64,000 nucleotides of DNA from OPU3-GD-OMZ sp964515235 (GCA_964515235.1 CAZEVO010000009.1:1-64000), one strand, 5' to 3'. Positions 9,423-19,156 are shown, counted from the stretch's first letter. The notes: a model not told the origin generated them from the sequence alone. Program-made: numbers and translations.

Positions 9423-10706
9423 TTAAATAACATTCAATGCCTTTTGTAAATACATTGTGACCTCTTTTTGAGGCATATTAATTTGATCCTGTTGTATACG
9501 AAGCGCTTTTACACCGACTTCATCATTAGCAGCTTCATCATCACCGATAATTAAAGCAAATTCAGCACCGCTTTTATCCGCTTTCTTAAATTGACTCTTA
9601 AAACTACCGCCGCCACAATGCATTTGTAATCTCATTGTCGGTATACGATCCCTTAATATTTCGGCTAAGGCCATTGCAACGGCTTGTGTTTTATCACCAA
9701 CACAGATCATATAAACATCACTTGTTCGTTGTGCAGTAAACTTCTCAGCATACATTTCAACTAGCGCCATTAACCGCTCCATACCCATCGCAAAGCCAAT
9801 TGCAGAAGAGTTACGGGCGCCTAATTGTCCAACCAAACTATCGTAGCGCCCTCCGGCACATACAGTTCCTTGCGCACCTAAATCATTTGTTACCCATTCA
9901 AAAACTGTATGGCTATAATAATCAAGGCCACGAACCAAACGACAATTAATTTTATAATCAATCCCTAAACTATCTAATAGATTAGTAAGCCCTTTGAAAT
10001 GGTGTAAACTCTCATCACCCAAAGAATCCATTAATGTTGGGGCTTGTTGTACCAGCGCTTGAATTTCAGGATTTTTACTATCAAGAATCCTCAGTGGATT
10101 AGTCTCCAATCGGCGCCGACTATCATCATCCAATAACTCGATATAGTTTGAAAAATAAATAACCAACTTCTCCCTATATTGCTGTCGTTCTTCCTTTGAA
10201 CCTAGTGTATTCAATTGTAACTCTAATTTGTCTCTTATTCCTAACTGAGTCCACAATCGATGACCAAGAATAATTATTTCAGCATCTATATCAGGGCCTG
10301 ACATACCATAGGTTTCTACACCTAACTGATAAAATTGTCGATAGCGACCTTTTTGCGGTCGTTCATGGCGAAACATCGGACCGTAATACCATAATCGCTG
10401 GATCTGATTATGTAATAACCCATGCTCAATACCGGCCCGAAGGCATCCCGCTGTTCCTTCAGGCCTTAGTGTCAATGAATCACCATTACGATCATCAAAG
10501 GTATACATCTCTTTTTCAACAATGTCAGTGACTTCACCAATTGAGCGATTAAATAATTCTGTCTTCTCAACCATGGGTAACCGTATTTCTTGATAGCCAT
10601 AGCTCGCTAAAACTTGTTGAAAAACTTTTTCAACACGTTGCCAGCTCTGTGTCTGTTCAGGAAGCACATCATGCATTCCTCTTACTGCTTGAATATTATT
10701 TGCCAT
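9423..10706 (-). CDS. hisS: Histidyl-tRNA synthetase
   Basis: HisS charges tRNA-His. The 427 residues contain the class II core: motif 2 region GPMFRHERPQKGRYRQFYQLGVE, the histidine-binding loop LVRGLDYYSHTVFEW (HisA motif), the motif 3 GFAMGMERL, and a C-terminal anticodon-binding domain. Initiation at MANNIQAVRGMHDVLP is family-typical. In E. coli-like genomes ispG and rodZ lie upstream of hisS. Here the upstream gene is the pilW-like lipoprotein, with only 73 nt between them. Confidence 0.97.
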   Translation of the reverse strand: MANNIQAVRGMHDVLPEQTQSWQRVEKVFQQVLASYGYQEIRLPMVEKTELFNRSIGEVTDIVEKEMYTFDDRNGDSLTLRPEGTAGCLRAGIEHGLLHNQIQRLWYYGPMFRHERPQKGRYRQFYQLGVETYGMSGPDIDAEIIILGHRLWTQLGIRDKLELQLNTLGSKEERQQYREKLVIYFSNYIELLDDDSRRRLETNPLRILDSKNPEIQALVQQAPTLMDSLGDESLHHFKGLTNLLDSLGIDYKINCRLVRGLDYYSHTVFEWVTNDLGAQGTVCAGGRYDSLVGQLGARNSSAIGFAMGMERLMALVEMYAEKFTAQRTSDVYMICVGDKTQAVAMALAEILRDRIPTMRLQMHCGGGSFKSQFKKADKSGAEFALIIGDDEAANDEVGVKALRIQQDQINMPQKEVTMYLQKALNVI

Positions 10707-10779
10707 AAACCTGTGTAATTTATTTCAATACTTTAGAGACAATTAATTTTAATAACACTATTCCATTGACTTTTATTCT

Positions 10780-11535
10780 TTACTGGGCCAGTGTTGGTAT
10801 TTCTCGTGATGTCGGAAACTTTTTCTTTAACACTTGATAATAATGTTCTGCTGCTAACCGATCTAATTCTTTTTCAATCTTATAGGCCAAAAAAACTGAG
10901 TCCGCTGTTTCAGAGTGAACTGCAAAAAATTGCTTCATATAATGACGCGCTAAAAGAAACTTTCCCTGCGCATAATTAAGTGCTGCTAATTCAAATAAAG
11001 CGGGTGAAAACCTATTATTTCGCTCTAATGCCTGTTTGAACTGTTGTTCGGCAAGTTTCTGGTTTCCTTTGAGAATCTGACAACGTCCAGCATTATTATA
11101 AGACAACCATGCCCGATCATTAACGGGCAATTTGGCTGCTTTCATGAGCATCTCAAAGCCTTGTTCAATACTCCCTTGCTGACACAAAAACCGTCCATAG
11201 TTATTTAATATACTTGGGTTTTCAGGAGCAAGATTTAATGCTTGTTTAAAATAAGTGATTGCTAATTTTTTTTTACCTGTTGTACCATAAAAAATCGCCA
11301 ACGCATTATGGCTAGCAAAATACTTATCGTCAATTGCATAGGATTTTTGTAAATTAGTTAACGCTTCGCCGTAATCACCTATCTCCATATAACGAAGACC
11401 TAAATCAATATAGAGTTGTGCTTCGGGCACACGTTTTTCTTTCTTAAAAGGACTCGCACAGGCAGTCAGCAAAAAAACCAGCATTAAAACGAAACAGATT
11501 TGTAAATTAAAAAAATCGTTATTAATTTTAGCCAT
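10780..11535 (-). CDS. pilW: PilF/PilW-like type IV pilus biogenesis TPR lipoprotein
   Basis: Proteins of this family (PilF in Pseudomonas, PilW in Neisseria) are outer-membrane pilotins that help PilQ secretin multimerise for type IV pili. The 251-residue product has a lipoprotein signal ending in LTAC (Cys26). TPR units follow, including LGLRYMEIGDYGEALTNLQK, HNALAIFYGTTGKKKLAITYF and NNYGRFLCQQGSIEQGFE, at about residues 40-190. It lies between rlmN and hisS, the classic PilF locus. Without a search I cannot exclude a generic TPR lipoprotein. Confidence 0.82.
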   Translation of the reverse strand: MAKINNDFFNLQICFVLMLVFLLTACASPFKKEKRVPEAQLYIDLGLRYMEIGDYGEALTNLQKSYAIDDKYFASHNALAIFYGTTGKKKLAITYFKQALNLAPENPSILNNYGRFLCQQGSIEQGFEMLMKAAKLPVNDRAWLSYNNAGRCQILKGNQKLAEQQFKQALERNNRFSPALFELAALNYAQGKFLLARHYMKQFFAVHSETADSVFLAYKIEKELDRLAAEHYYQVLKKKFPTSREIPTLAQ

Positions 11536-11567
11536 AATTTTAAGTCATGATCTTTGTTAAAAAAAGA

Positions 11568-12689
11568 TCACCTCGTGAGCGATTGAGTATTAATACGATG
11601 TTTCGCTAACTTAGCTTGTCGCCGACTTTTATCATTCACTTTTCCCACTAATTGTCCACACGCAGCATCAATATCATCACCTCTTGTTTTTCTAACCGTT
11701 GTGACAATTCCGGCTTTATGTAAAAGTGTTCTAAAGGCTTCAATAGCATCTACCTTTGAACATTCATAACCCGAATTCGGAAACGGATTAAATGGAATCA
11801 GGTTTATTTTACAAGGAACATTCTTGACTAATTTAATTAACGATCGTGCATCTGAGAATGTATCATTAACCCCGTCAAGCATGACATACTCAAAGGTAAT
11901 AAATCCTCGGGGTGAATGTTTCACGACATCCAGACAAGCCTCCATTAGTTGCGCTAGGGGATACTTTTCATTAATTGGAACTAATTCATTTCGTAATTGA
12001 TCATTAGCGGCATGTAACGATACAGCCACACTAACATCACAAACTTCTGACAAACGATACATCGCCGGAACCACACCCGAAGTACTTACCGTTACTCGTC
12101 GTTTTGATAACCCATAAGCAAAATCATCCAACATTAAATTGACTGCTCTAACTGTATTATCAAAATTAAGCAAGGGTTCTCCCATGCCCATCATAACCAC
12201 ATTGGTTATTTTCGATTCTTCGCCGAGTCGGTTCGTCGCAGTCCATAATTGACCAATGATTTCAGCTGTCGTTAAATTTCGATTAAATCCTTGTTGTGCT
12301 GTTGAGCAAAAAGAACAGGCTAACGCGCAGCCCACTTGTGATGAGACACATAAGGTTCCGCGTTTCTCTTCAGGAATAAAAACCGTTTCGACACGGTTTC
12401 CACAAGCCATTTTCAAAACCCATTTAACTGTCCCATCTGACGCTACTTTTTCAAAAATAATCTCGGGAAGGGCTATCACAAAATGCGCTTTTAAGTAAGT
12501 TCTCAATGACTTACTTAAATCGGTCATTTCATCAAAATCAGTCACGCCTGCCTGATAGAGCCATTTGAGCAATTGCTTTGCACGAAAGGGTTTTTCACCA
12601 ATTTTGGAAAAATAGGCTTCTAACCTCTTTTTGTCAAAATCAAGCAGGTTGTCAAAATTATTTTTAACGGGTTCTGTTACAGAGTTCAT
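11568..12689 (-). CDS. rlmN: Dual-specificity RNA methyltransferase RlmN
   Basis: RlmN is a radical SAM enzyme that methylates A2503 of 23S rRNA and A37 of some tRNAs. The radical SAM cluster motif CALACSFCSTAQQGFNRN is visible near residue 100-120, with GMGEPLLNFDN, ISVAVSLHAANDQLR-type sequence, and the C-terminal catalytic Cys in RGDDIDAACGQL. The longest frame begins at 12761, inside ndk. I chose ATG 12689, which gives 373 residues, close to the family length; ATG 12695 is two codons earlier. The frame overlaps the ndk 3' end by 26 nt, so its translation may be coupled to ndk. Confidence 0.95.
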   Translation of the reverse strand: MNSVTEPVKNNFDNLLDFDKKRLEAYFSKIGEKPFRAKQLLKWLYQAGVTDFDEMTDLSKSLRTYLKAHFVIALPEIIFEKVASDGTVKWVLKMACGNRVETVFIPEEKRGTLCVSSQVGCALACSFCSTAQQGFNRNLTTAEIIGQLWTATNRLGEESKITNVVMMGMGEPLLNFDNTVRAVNLMLDDFAYGLSKRRVTVSTSGVVPAMYRLSEVCDVSVAVSLHAANDQLRNELVPINEKYPLAQLMEACLDVVKHSPRGFITFEYVMLDGVNDTFSDARSLIKLVKNVPCKINLIPFNPFPNSGYECSKVDAIEAFRTLLHKAGIVTTVRKTRGDDIDAACGQLVGKVNDKSRRQAKLAKHRINTQSLTR

Positions 12690-13095
12690 CGTCATTAAAA
12701 AAGAATGCAATTTCTTCTGCAGCAGTTTCTGGTGCATCTGAACCATGCACTGCATTTTCATCTATACTGTCTGCAAAATCTGCACGTATGGTACCTGCAT
12801 CTGCTTCTGCTGGATTTGTTGCACCCATTAATTCTCTATTTTTTAATACTGCATTTTCTCCTTCCAGAACCTGTACTACAACAGGACCTGAAACCATAAA
12901 AGAAACTAGGTCATTAAAAAAAGGACGCTCACTATGTACTGCATAAAATCCTTCAGCTTGTTCTTGTGTCAAATGCAACATCTTTGATGCCACGATGCGT
13001 AATCCATTTTTTTCAAAACGACTGTAAATATCACCAATAACATTCTTTGCGACTGCATCAGGCTTTACAATAGAAAACGTACGTTCAACTGCCAT
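12664..13095 (-). CDS. ndk: Nucleoside diphosphate kinase
   Basis: Ndk transfers the gamma-phosphate between nucleoside triphosphates and diphosphates through a phosphohistidine. The 143-residue product has the start AVERTFSIVKPDAVAKN, GFYAVHSERPFFNDLV, and the active-site NAVHGSDAPETAAEEIAFFF near residue 118-137. The length is normal. The family-typical C-terminal end shows that the frame is complete and that the overlap with rlmN is real. It lies 43 nt downstream of secF in the same direction. Confidence 0.97.
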   Translation of the reverse strand: MAVERTFSIVKPDAVAKNVIGDIYSRFEKNGLRIVASKMLHLTQEQAEGFYAVHSERPFFNDLVSFMVSGPVVVQVLEGENAVLKNRELMGATNPAEADAGTIRADFADSIDENAVHGSDAPETAAEEIAFFFNDDELCNRTR

Positions 13096-13138
13096 TTATC
13101 TCTCCAAAATAAAAAAATTAAAATTTTTAACGATCTCT

Positions 13139-14071
13139 CTAGGGATGGTTATTAATATCTACGCCTTCTTTCTCAGGCAACATTAAATCCTCTTTACGTA
13201 CTCCCAGCGCTAACACCACTGGACTTGCAACAAATATTGAAGAGTATGTTCCTGTTAAAACGCCCACTAATAAAGCGATAGAAAAATTATGAATAATCTC
13301 ACCGCCTAAAATGGCTAAGGCAATCAAGACCAGTATCGTCGTCAATGATGTCATCAATGTCCGACTCAATGTCTGATTTAATGAACTATTTAAAATTTCC
13401 TGTGGCGTCCCTTTCCTAAGATTTCTAAAGTTCTCTCGTATCCGATCATAAACAACAATCGTATCATTTAGTGAATAGCCAATCACTGCCAAAATAGCGG
13501 CTAATACTGTCAAATCAAACTCTAAACCTAAAACAGAAAAAAAGCCCAAGGTAATAACAACATCATGTATTAATGCTGCGACAGAACCTAATGCAAACTT
13601 ATATTCAAATCGCCACGCCACATAAACCAAAATACCAAAGATGGAATACAATAGTGCAAGTCCTCCATCTTCTGCTAATTCATCGCCAACTTGGGGACCA
13701 ACAAACTCAACACGTCTCAAATCAGCAATTTGTTCCGAAGTACTATTAATCGCTTCTAATACCTGAACACTGACTTGTGAATGATTGAAGTCTTCTCGTG
13801 GTTTAATTCTAATTAACACATCTTTCGCTGTGCCAAAATGCTGCACCGTCGCATCACCAAAGTCATGTGCTTCTAAATCGGAACGAATACTATCCAGTTC
13901 AACTATTTCACTATAGCCAACCTCAATTAATGTCCCACCCGTAAAATCAATGCCTAACTTTAGACCGTTAAGAATCAAAGAAGCAACCGAAATAAGCAGC
14001 AACAAACCCGAGCCGACTAACGCTATTTTTCGTTTACTTATAAAATCAAAATTTTGTTTTAACATGACCAT
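13139..14071 (-). CDS. secF: Protein translocase subunit SecF
   Basis: SecF forms with SecD and YajC the inner-membrane complex that uses the proton gradient to help preprotein export. The 310 residues show six expected membrane segments: one near residue 15-35, a periplasmic domain, and a C-terminal block of five. Family motifs include GIDFTGGTLIEV, RRVEFVGPQVGDEL, and VIGYSLNDTIVVYDRIRENF. It lies 48 nt downstream of secD. ATG at the third codon is an equally possible start. Confidence 0.96.
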   Translation of the reverse strand: MVMLKQNFDFISKRKIALVGSGLLLLISVASLILNGLKLGIDFTGGTLIEVGYSEIVELDSIRSDLEAHDFGDATVQHFGTAKDVLIRIKPREDFNHSQVSVQVLEAINSTSEQIADLRRVEFVGPQVGDELAEDGGLALLYSIFGILVYVAWRFEYKFALGSVAALIHDVVITLGFFSVLGLEFDLTVLAAILAVIGYSLNDTIVVYDRIRENFRNLRKGTPQEILNSSLNQTLSRTLMTSLTTILVLIALAILGGEIIHNFSIALLVGVLTGTYSSIFVASPVVLALGVRKEDLMLPEKEGVDINNHP

Positions 14072-14119
14072 ATGAAATATTTTCCCAGCCTTAATAAAGT
14101 AAGTTAATGTTAAAAATAA

Positions 14120-15967
14120 CTATAATGACAATCGTTCTATTCGTTGCTTACCGTAGATTAGATTAATCATCATCCGTGTGCCCATAATAGCTGTGAACAT
14201 AGACGTCATAATTCCAAGCGACAAGGTCACTGCAAACCCTTTGATCGGTCCAGTACCAAAACCAAACAGAACTAGTGCAACAAGCAGTGTTGTAATATTG
14301 GCATCAAAGATAGTACCAAACGCTTTTTCATAACCGGCAAAAATACTGGCTTGCGGGGAATTACCGTTTCGTAGCTCTTCTCGAATGCGTTCAAAAATAA
14401 GAACATTTGCATCAACAGCCATACCCACGGTTAAAACAATACCGGCAATTCCTGGTAAAGTCAGCGTGGCTTGAATCATTGACAATAACGCGACAATAAT
14501 AACTAAATTAAATGCCAGTGCTACATTAGCCACCAACCCAAATACTTTGTAGTAAAACGCCATAAAAACAAGCACCAATACAAAGCCAACAATAACTGAC
14601 AATGTACCTTGGTCAATATTATCTTGTCCTAGACTCGGCCCAACTGTTCTCTCTTCGACAATCTCAATAGGTGCAGCTAAGGCACCTGCTCGTAATAATA
14701 AAGCAAGATTACGCGCCTCAGTAGTACTATCTAAACCGGTAATTTGAAATCTCTTACTGAACACCCCTTGGATAGTGGCAACATTAATCACCTCTTCCAG
14801 CTTTTCTTTATGACGTATTTTCTTACCGTTAGCGATACGTGTTTCAACCTTGTTCTCTATAAATACTACCGCCATGGGTTTACCAATATTATCACGGGTA
14901 GTACGTCCCATTTTTTTCGCACCGACACCATCTAAGGTAATATAAACTGCTGCTGAATTATTTTGATCAAGCCCTGATGATGCATCAACAATTTGATCTC
15001 CGGTAACAATAATCTGGCGTTTCAAAAGAATCGGCTGGCCATTACGTTCATGATATAAACGTGAACCAATTGACGGCTTCCCTTTCGCGGCAAGTTGCGC
15101 ATCGTGCTTCACATCAACCATTCTAAATTCTAACGACGCTGTCGCGCCTAGAATCTCTTTAGCTCGGGTCGTATCCTGCACACCAGGCAATTGAACAACA
15201 ATTCGTGAATCTCCTTGTTGCTGAATAATAGGTTCTGCAACACCTAGTTCGTTCACCCTATTTCTAAGCGTTGTCATATTCTGCGCTAATGCAAATTTCT
15301 TGATTTGCTTTTTCTCGTCAATAGAAACACGAGCCTCGAGAACAAATAACTCTTTGCCATCAGCGATCTTTAAATTTCTAAATTCAGAACCTAATACGGC
15401 TTTTGCATTAGCAGCATCTACTTCTGACTTTAATTTGACCTGAATAGTATCGTTTACTTTTGCTATTGAAGCATATCTAATTTTCTCTGCCCGCAACGCC
15501 CCTCGAATATCACCGACATAACGTTCTTCAGCCTGTTTAATGGCTGCATCCATATCGACTTCAAGTAAGAAATGGACCCCACCACGCAGATCCAGACCCA
15601 AATACATGGGTTCCGCCCCAATAGCCCGTAACCATGATGGCGTTGCCGGAGCTAAATTTAAAGCGGTTGTAAATCCTCGACCTAATGCGATTTTTAGATA
15701 GTCTGCCGCCTTGATCTGATCATCAAGATTTTCTAGACGCACTAATATTCGGTCATCACTAAACTCGATAGCCTTAGCCGTAATCCCCTGCTCGCTTAAG
15801 GTCGTTTCTATTAGGGCACGCTGGTCATCACTAATTTGGGAGTTTCGTGTTGAAGAAATCTGTACCGAAGGGTCGTCACCATAGATATTTGGTAACGCAT
15901 AAACTAGACCTAGGCTTAAAACCAAGACAATAAAAAAATTTTTCCATAGAGGGAAACTGTTCTGCAT
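14120..15967 (-). CDS. secD: Protein translocase subunit SecD
   Basis: SecD is the larger partner of SecF in the accessory Sec complex. The 615-residue product has an N-terminal membrane segment (about 8-26), a large periplasmic part with LGLDLRGGVHFLLEVDM and RVNELGVAEPIIQQQG, and a C-terminal membrane block with GTLSVIVGFVLVLVFMA, GMAVDANVLIFERIREE and the TLLVALVLFGFGTGPIKGFA region. The 98-nt gap from yajC holds a 9-bp hairpin that may affect readthrough into secD. Confidence 0.97.
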   Translation of the reverse strand: MQNSFPLWKNFFIVLVLSLGLVYALPNIYGDDPSVQISSTRNSQISDDQRALIETTLSEQGITAKAIEFSDDRILVRLENLDDQIKAADYLKIALGRGFTTALNLAPATPSWLRAIGAEPMYLGLDLRGGVHFLLEVDMDAAIKQAEERYVGDIRGALRAEKIRYASIAKVNDTIQVKLKSEVDAANAKAVLGSEFRNLKIADGKELFVLEARVSIDEKKQIKKFALAQNMTTLRNRVNELGVAEPIIQQQGDSRIVVQLPGVQDTTRAKEILGATASLEFRMVDVKHDAQLAAKGKPSIGSRLYHERNGQPILLKRQIIVTGDQIVDASSGLDQNNSAAVYITLDGVGAKKMGRTTRDNIGKPMAVVFIENKVETRIANGKKIRHKEKLEEVINVATIQGVFSKRFQITGLDSTTEARNLALLLRAGALAAPIEIVEERTVGPSLGQDNIDQGTLSVIVGFVLVLVFMAFYYKVFGLVANVALAFNLVIIVALLSMIQATLTLPGIAGIVLTVGMAVDANVLIFERIREELRNGNSPQASIFAGYEKAFGTIFDANITTLLVALVLFGFGTGPIKGFAVTLSLGIMTSMFTAIMGTRMMINLIYGKQRIERLSL

Positions 15968-16008
15968 AGTAATTCCAAAAACAAATTTAATTCATAATAA
16001 AAACGAGA

Positions 16009-16044
16009 CCCTTATGGTGAACATTTGCATGCTCTCCATAAGGG
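16009..16044 (-). terminator. Hairpin in the yajC-secD gap, possible terminator or attenuator
   Basis: CCCTTATGG and CCATAAGGG are perfect 9-nt inverted arms separated by 18 nt. Read in the gene direction, the hairpin is followed after four bases by TTTTT ATT. It lies inside what looks like one operon (yajC to secD), so it may be a partial terminator or an RNA stability element. The structure is seen directly; its role is inferred. Confidence 0.45.
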
Positions 16045-16065
16045 CAATTGTTCCGAAGAGACGAC

Positions 16066-16434
16066 TTATGAATTATTTAATCGCTTACTTTGAACTTTGA
16101 AGGTACCTTTAGGCATTAAATTCTGAACGGCCTGCCTTTGTATTTGTACAACGGTATTATTTCCAACATCTAACTGAACAAAGTTATCATCTAGACTAAC
16201 TACTCGTCCCAACATACCACCGTTAGTCACAACCTCAGCGCCTTTGGTTAAGGCACCGATCATTTTCTTCTGCTCTTTACCTTTTTTCTGTTGTGGTCGA
16301 ATAAATAAAATATAGAAAAAAAACAAAATTCCTAATGGAAATGCCAAACCCTGCCATCCTGGTCCTTCTACTGCAGCAGCCCCCGCTGCAACTGTTTCAC
16401 CAACAGCTAATGCGTCAGAAATAAAAAAACTCAT
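16066..16434 (-). CDS. yajC: Sec translocon accessory protein YajC
   Basis: YajC is the small single-span partner of SecDF. The 122 residues show one hydrophobic segment (about 28-47), followed by the family motif FIRPQQKKGKEQKKM and the soluble tail with GAEVVTNGGMLGRVVSLDD. Its position between tgt and secD is the standard tgt-yajC-secD-secF order. The N-terminal 25 residues are rich in Ala and Gly. Confidence 0.95.
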   Translation of the reverse strand: MSFFISDALAVGETVAAGAAAVEGPGWQGLAFPLGILFFFYILFIRPQQKKGKEQKKMIGALTKGAEVVTNGGMLGRVVSLDDNFVQLDVGNNTVVQIQRQAVQNLMPKGTFKVQSKRLNNS

Positions 16435-16480
16435 TGTCTATGCCTACTCTAATAATGTTAGATTGATAAAAAACAAATCA

Positions 16481-17596
16481 TTATGCCACATCAGGAACTA
16501 CTTTACCCTTTTGTTGATAAAAATTTATCACAAAGCGTTCTAAATCTTCTGTAGCTATTGCTTGTCGCAATTGTTTCATTAAATTAAGGTAATAGTGTAA
16601 ATTGTGGATAGTATTCAACCGAGACCCGAGCATCTCTCCACATTTATCCAAATGCCTAAGGTAAGACACTGAAAAATGACGGCAAGTGTAGCAAAGACAA
16701 TCATTATCCACAGGACCATTATCAAACTGGTAACGACTGTTACGAATACGAACCACTCCTTTACTGGTAAATAAATGACCGTTTCTTGCATTACGTGTTG
16801 GCATCACACAATCAAACATATCAATTCCACGCCGAACACCCTCAACTAAATCCTCAGGGGTACCTACTCCCATCAAATACCGTGGCTTTTCTTTTGGCAT
16901 ACGTTCTGCAATTGCATCCAGCATCCGCATCATCTCCGCTTTAGGTTCACCGACTGAAAGCCCTCCAATGGCATAACCATCAAAGCCTATATCGACCAAA
17001 CCCGCTAACGACTCCTCACGTAAATCACTAAACATCCCTCCTTGAACAATACCAAATAAAGCTGACAGACTATCCCCATGCGCCACCTTACTTCGGCTCG
17101 CCCAGCGCAGCGACAATTGCATCGACTCAGCAGCGACTTCTTTTGTCACTGGGTAAGGTGTACATTCATCAAAAATCATTACAATATCTGAGCCTAGCAC
17201 CTTTTGAACAGCCATGGATTCTTCCGGCCCCATAAAAATCTTTGAACCGTTAACGGGTGAATTAAAGGTAACGCCCTGCTCTGAAATCTTCCGCAATTCA
17301 CCTAAACTAAAAACCTGAAACCCACCCGAATCAGTCAAAATAGGGCCTTCCCAAGCCATAAAATCGTGTAGATCGCCATGTTTGGCCATCACTTCTAACC
17401 CGGGCCTCAACATCAAATGAAAAGTATTCCCTAAAATCACTTCAGCACCTAGTTCTTTCAATTCATCTGGCGTTAGAGATTTTACTGTGCCATAAGTTCC
17501 TACTGGCATAAAGGCCGGCGTCTGGATTGTACCTCTCTCAAAATGTAACTCACCGCGCCTTGCCATCCCATCATTGTTTTTTAACTGAAATCTCAT
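16481..17596 (-). CDS. tgt: tRNA-guanine transglycosylase
   Basis: Tgt exchanges guanine-34 for preQ1 in tRNAs with GUN anticodons during queuosine synthesis. The 371-residue product contains LTDSGGFQVFSL (catalytic Asp region), the second catalytic Asp in GIDMFDCVMPTRNARNG, and the zinc ligands DCLCYTCRHFSVSYLRHL plus a later His. The length is standard. It starts the tgt-yajC-secD-secF block, 46 nt before yajC. Confidence 0.97.
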   Translation of the reverse strand: MRFQLKNNDGMARRGELHFERGTIQTPAFMPVGTYGTVKSLTPDELKELGAEVILGNTFHLMLRPGLEVMAKHGDLHDFMAWEGPILTDSGGFQVFSLGELRKISEQGVTFNSPVNGSKIFMGPEESMAVQKVLGSDIVMIFDECTPYPVTKEVAAESMQLSLRWASRSKVAHGDSLSALFGIVQGGMFSDLREESLAGLVDIGFDGYAIGGLSVGEPKAEMMRMLDAIAERMPKEKPRYLMGVGTPEDLVEGVRRGIDMFDCVMPTRNARNGHLFTSKGVVRIRNSRYQFDNGPVDNDCLCYTCRHFSVSYLRHLDKCGEMLGSRLNTIHNLHYYLNLMKQLRQAIATEDLERFVINFYQQKGKVVPDVA

Positions 17597-17693
17597 TGCT
17601 ATAACCTAAAAACCCACTCAGAAAATCGAACCCAGAAGAAACTATGCTCGTTCAAAAAAATAATTATATCCCTTGTCAAAATGCAACCCCAAT

Positions 17694-18914
17694 TTAGCGC
17701 TCTACGATACTTTCTCCTTTTGCTAACCTAGGCAATCGCCCTTCCAAACCCATAGCATGTCGCATAACTTTATGCCGAGCAGGAGTAAAACGCTCAGCAA
17801 GTCCTAAACCAACATTGCGTATTAATCGTAATGGCGCTATTTGATTACTAAAAACACGATAAAAAACTTCCATCACATTCATCATTTTCAGATTTTCACC
17901 ACGCCGTAAATTCTCATAACGCTTCAAAAGGCTTAAGGTAGATATATCCTCGCCGCTTTGATGCCCAACCATTAAAACCTCGGCCAATGTTGCTGCATCA
18001 AGCAACCCAATATTAACGCCTTGTCCGGCCAGCGGGTTAATCATATGAGCTGCGTCACCCACTAAAGCGACTCCTTTCTTGACATAACTTAGTGCATGCT
18101 GGCGTTTAAGAGGAAAACTGGCAACGCCTAGAACCTCACTTACAGCCCCTAAACATTCAGGAAAATCTGCAAGTAACTCATTCAATAATAAGGGTTTTGA
18201 CAAACTCTTCAGTCGTCGGACTTCATCTGGAGAGTTATACCAAACAACAGAACCAAAACGCCCTGTTAATGGTAGAAAAGCCTGGGGACCACTAGGAACA
18301 AAACGTTGCCAAGTAATATCTTGCTGTTCATACTCAGTCTTAACATAAATAACCAATGCATGCTGTGTATAATCCCAACTGTTAACCCCCAAACCCACTG
18401 CCTGCCTGACTTTTGAATGACCTCCGTCGGCCGCAACCAGCACTTTCGTTGTTAATATTTGCCCACTCTCCAATTCAATAACTGATAAATCTGAGCCATA
18501 ATTGATTTTAGTAATTCTATCCGGGCAGATTAATTCAACATTATCAAAATCCCGCAATCGCTCCAGCAAAGCCAACTGAATGACTCTGTTCTCAACCACA
18601 AAGCCCAATTCTGGCTGATTAATATCTTGACTCCTAAACTCTGGCCCGTCATTTAACTCCCAGACACGCATGCGCTTATAAGGACAGGCTCGTCGACCGA
18701 CGATCCCAGGCCAAACTCCTAAAGATTCAAAAATAGCCTGTGACGCCTTACTAAGTGCCGAAACTCTCAAATCATGAGGCTGTCCTGACTTAAAGTCTGC
18801 TGGCATAACCTGCTCAACAACACCGACTTTTAACGAACTCCCTCCCAGAGCACAACCAACAGTTGCACCCACCATACCTCCACCCACAACAACGACATCA
18901 AATTGCTTATTCAT
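17694..18914 (-). CDS. UbiH/UbiF-family FAD-dependent ubiquinone biosynthesis hydroxylase
   Basis: Members of this family hydroxylate the ring of ubiquinone intermediates aerobically (UbiH, UbiF, UbiI and relatives). The 406 residues have an N-terminal FAD-binding DVVVVGGGMVGATVGCAL, the internal VAADGGHSKVRQAVGL motif (DG box) near residue 165, and the second FAD motif GVALVGDAAHMINPLAGQGVNIGLLDA near 275. Sequence alone does not tell which ring position is attacked. Other ubi genes in the window (ubiA, ubiC, ubiB, ubiJ, ubiE) show that the pathway is present. It is divergent from gltB across a 500-bp gap. Confidence 0.87.
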   Translation of the reverse strand: MNKQFDVVVVGGGMVGATVGCALGGSSLKVGVVEQVMPADFKSGQPHDLRVSALSKASQAIFESLGVWPGIVGRRACPYKRMRVWELNDGPEFRSQDINQPELGFVVENRVIQLALLERLRDFDNVELICPDRITKINYGSDLSVIELESGQILTTKVLVAADGGHSKVRQAVGLGVNSWDYTQHALVIYVKTEYEQQDITWQRFVPSGPQAFLPLTGRFGSVVWYNSPDEVRRLKSLSKPLLLNELLADFPECLGAVSEVLGVASFPLKRQHALSYVKKGVALVGDAAHMINPLAGQGVNIGLLDAATLAEVLMVGHQSGEDISTLSLLKRYENLRRGENLKMMNVMEVFYRVFSNQIAPLRLIRNVGLGLAERFTPARHKVMRHAMGLEGRLPRLAKGESIVER

Positions 18915-19127
18915 AAATACGCTTATAAGTGCTCAATTAATATTGAAATTTCCATTTCTACCAACGTCTACCATGACTCAAATGCAACCTAGTTCAGTCC
19001 AAAAAAACTTTTCAGCCACATGACAATAGCCTTACTTTGAATTTAATTTGTAACTTCTCAAGAGCTTAACCTCTGGCATAGCAAATTTTCCGAGACCACA
19101 AGATATAGCTCTGAACCGATACCAGTG

Positions 19128-19156
19128 TTGATTTACTATTCTCTTTTTTTTATAAT
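19128..19156 (+). promoter_or_regulatory. Strong sigma-70 promoter for gltB
   Basis: TTGATT (19128-19133), a 17-nt spacer and a perfect TATAAT (19151-19156) make a good housekeeping promoter. Transcription would start near 19163 and give a leader of about 250 nt before gltB. No other promoter of this quality was noticed closer to the gene. Confidence 0.65.

Noticed and set aside
12690..12761. N-terminal 24-codon extension of rlmN inside ndk
   Set aside because: It repeats out-of-frame ndk coding sequence, and RlmN has its normal length when started at 12689.
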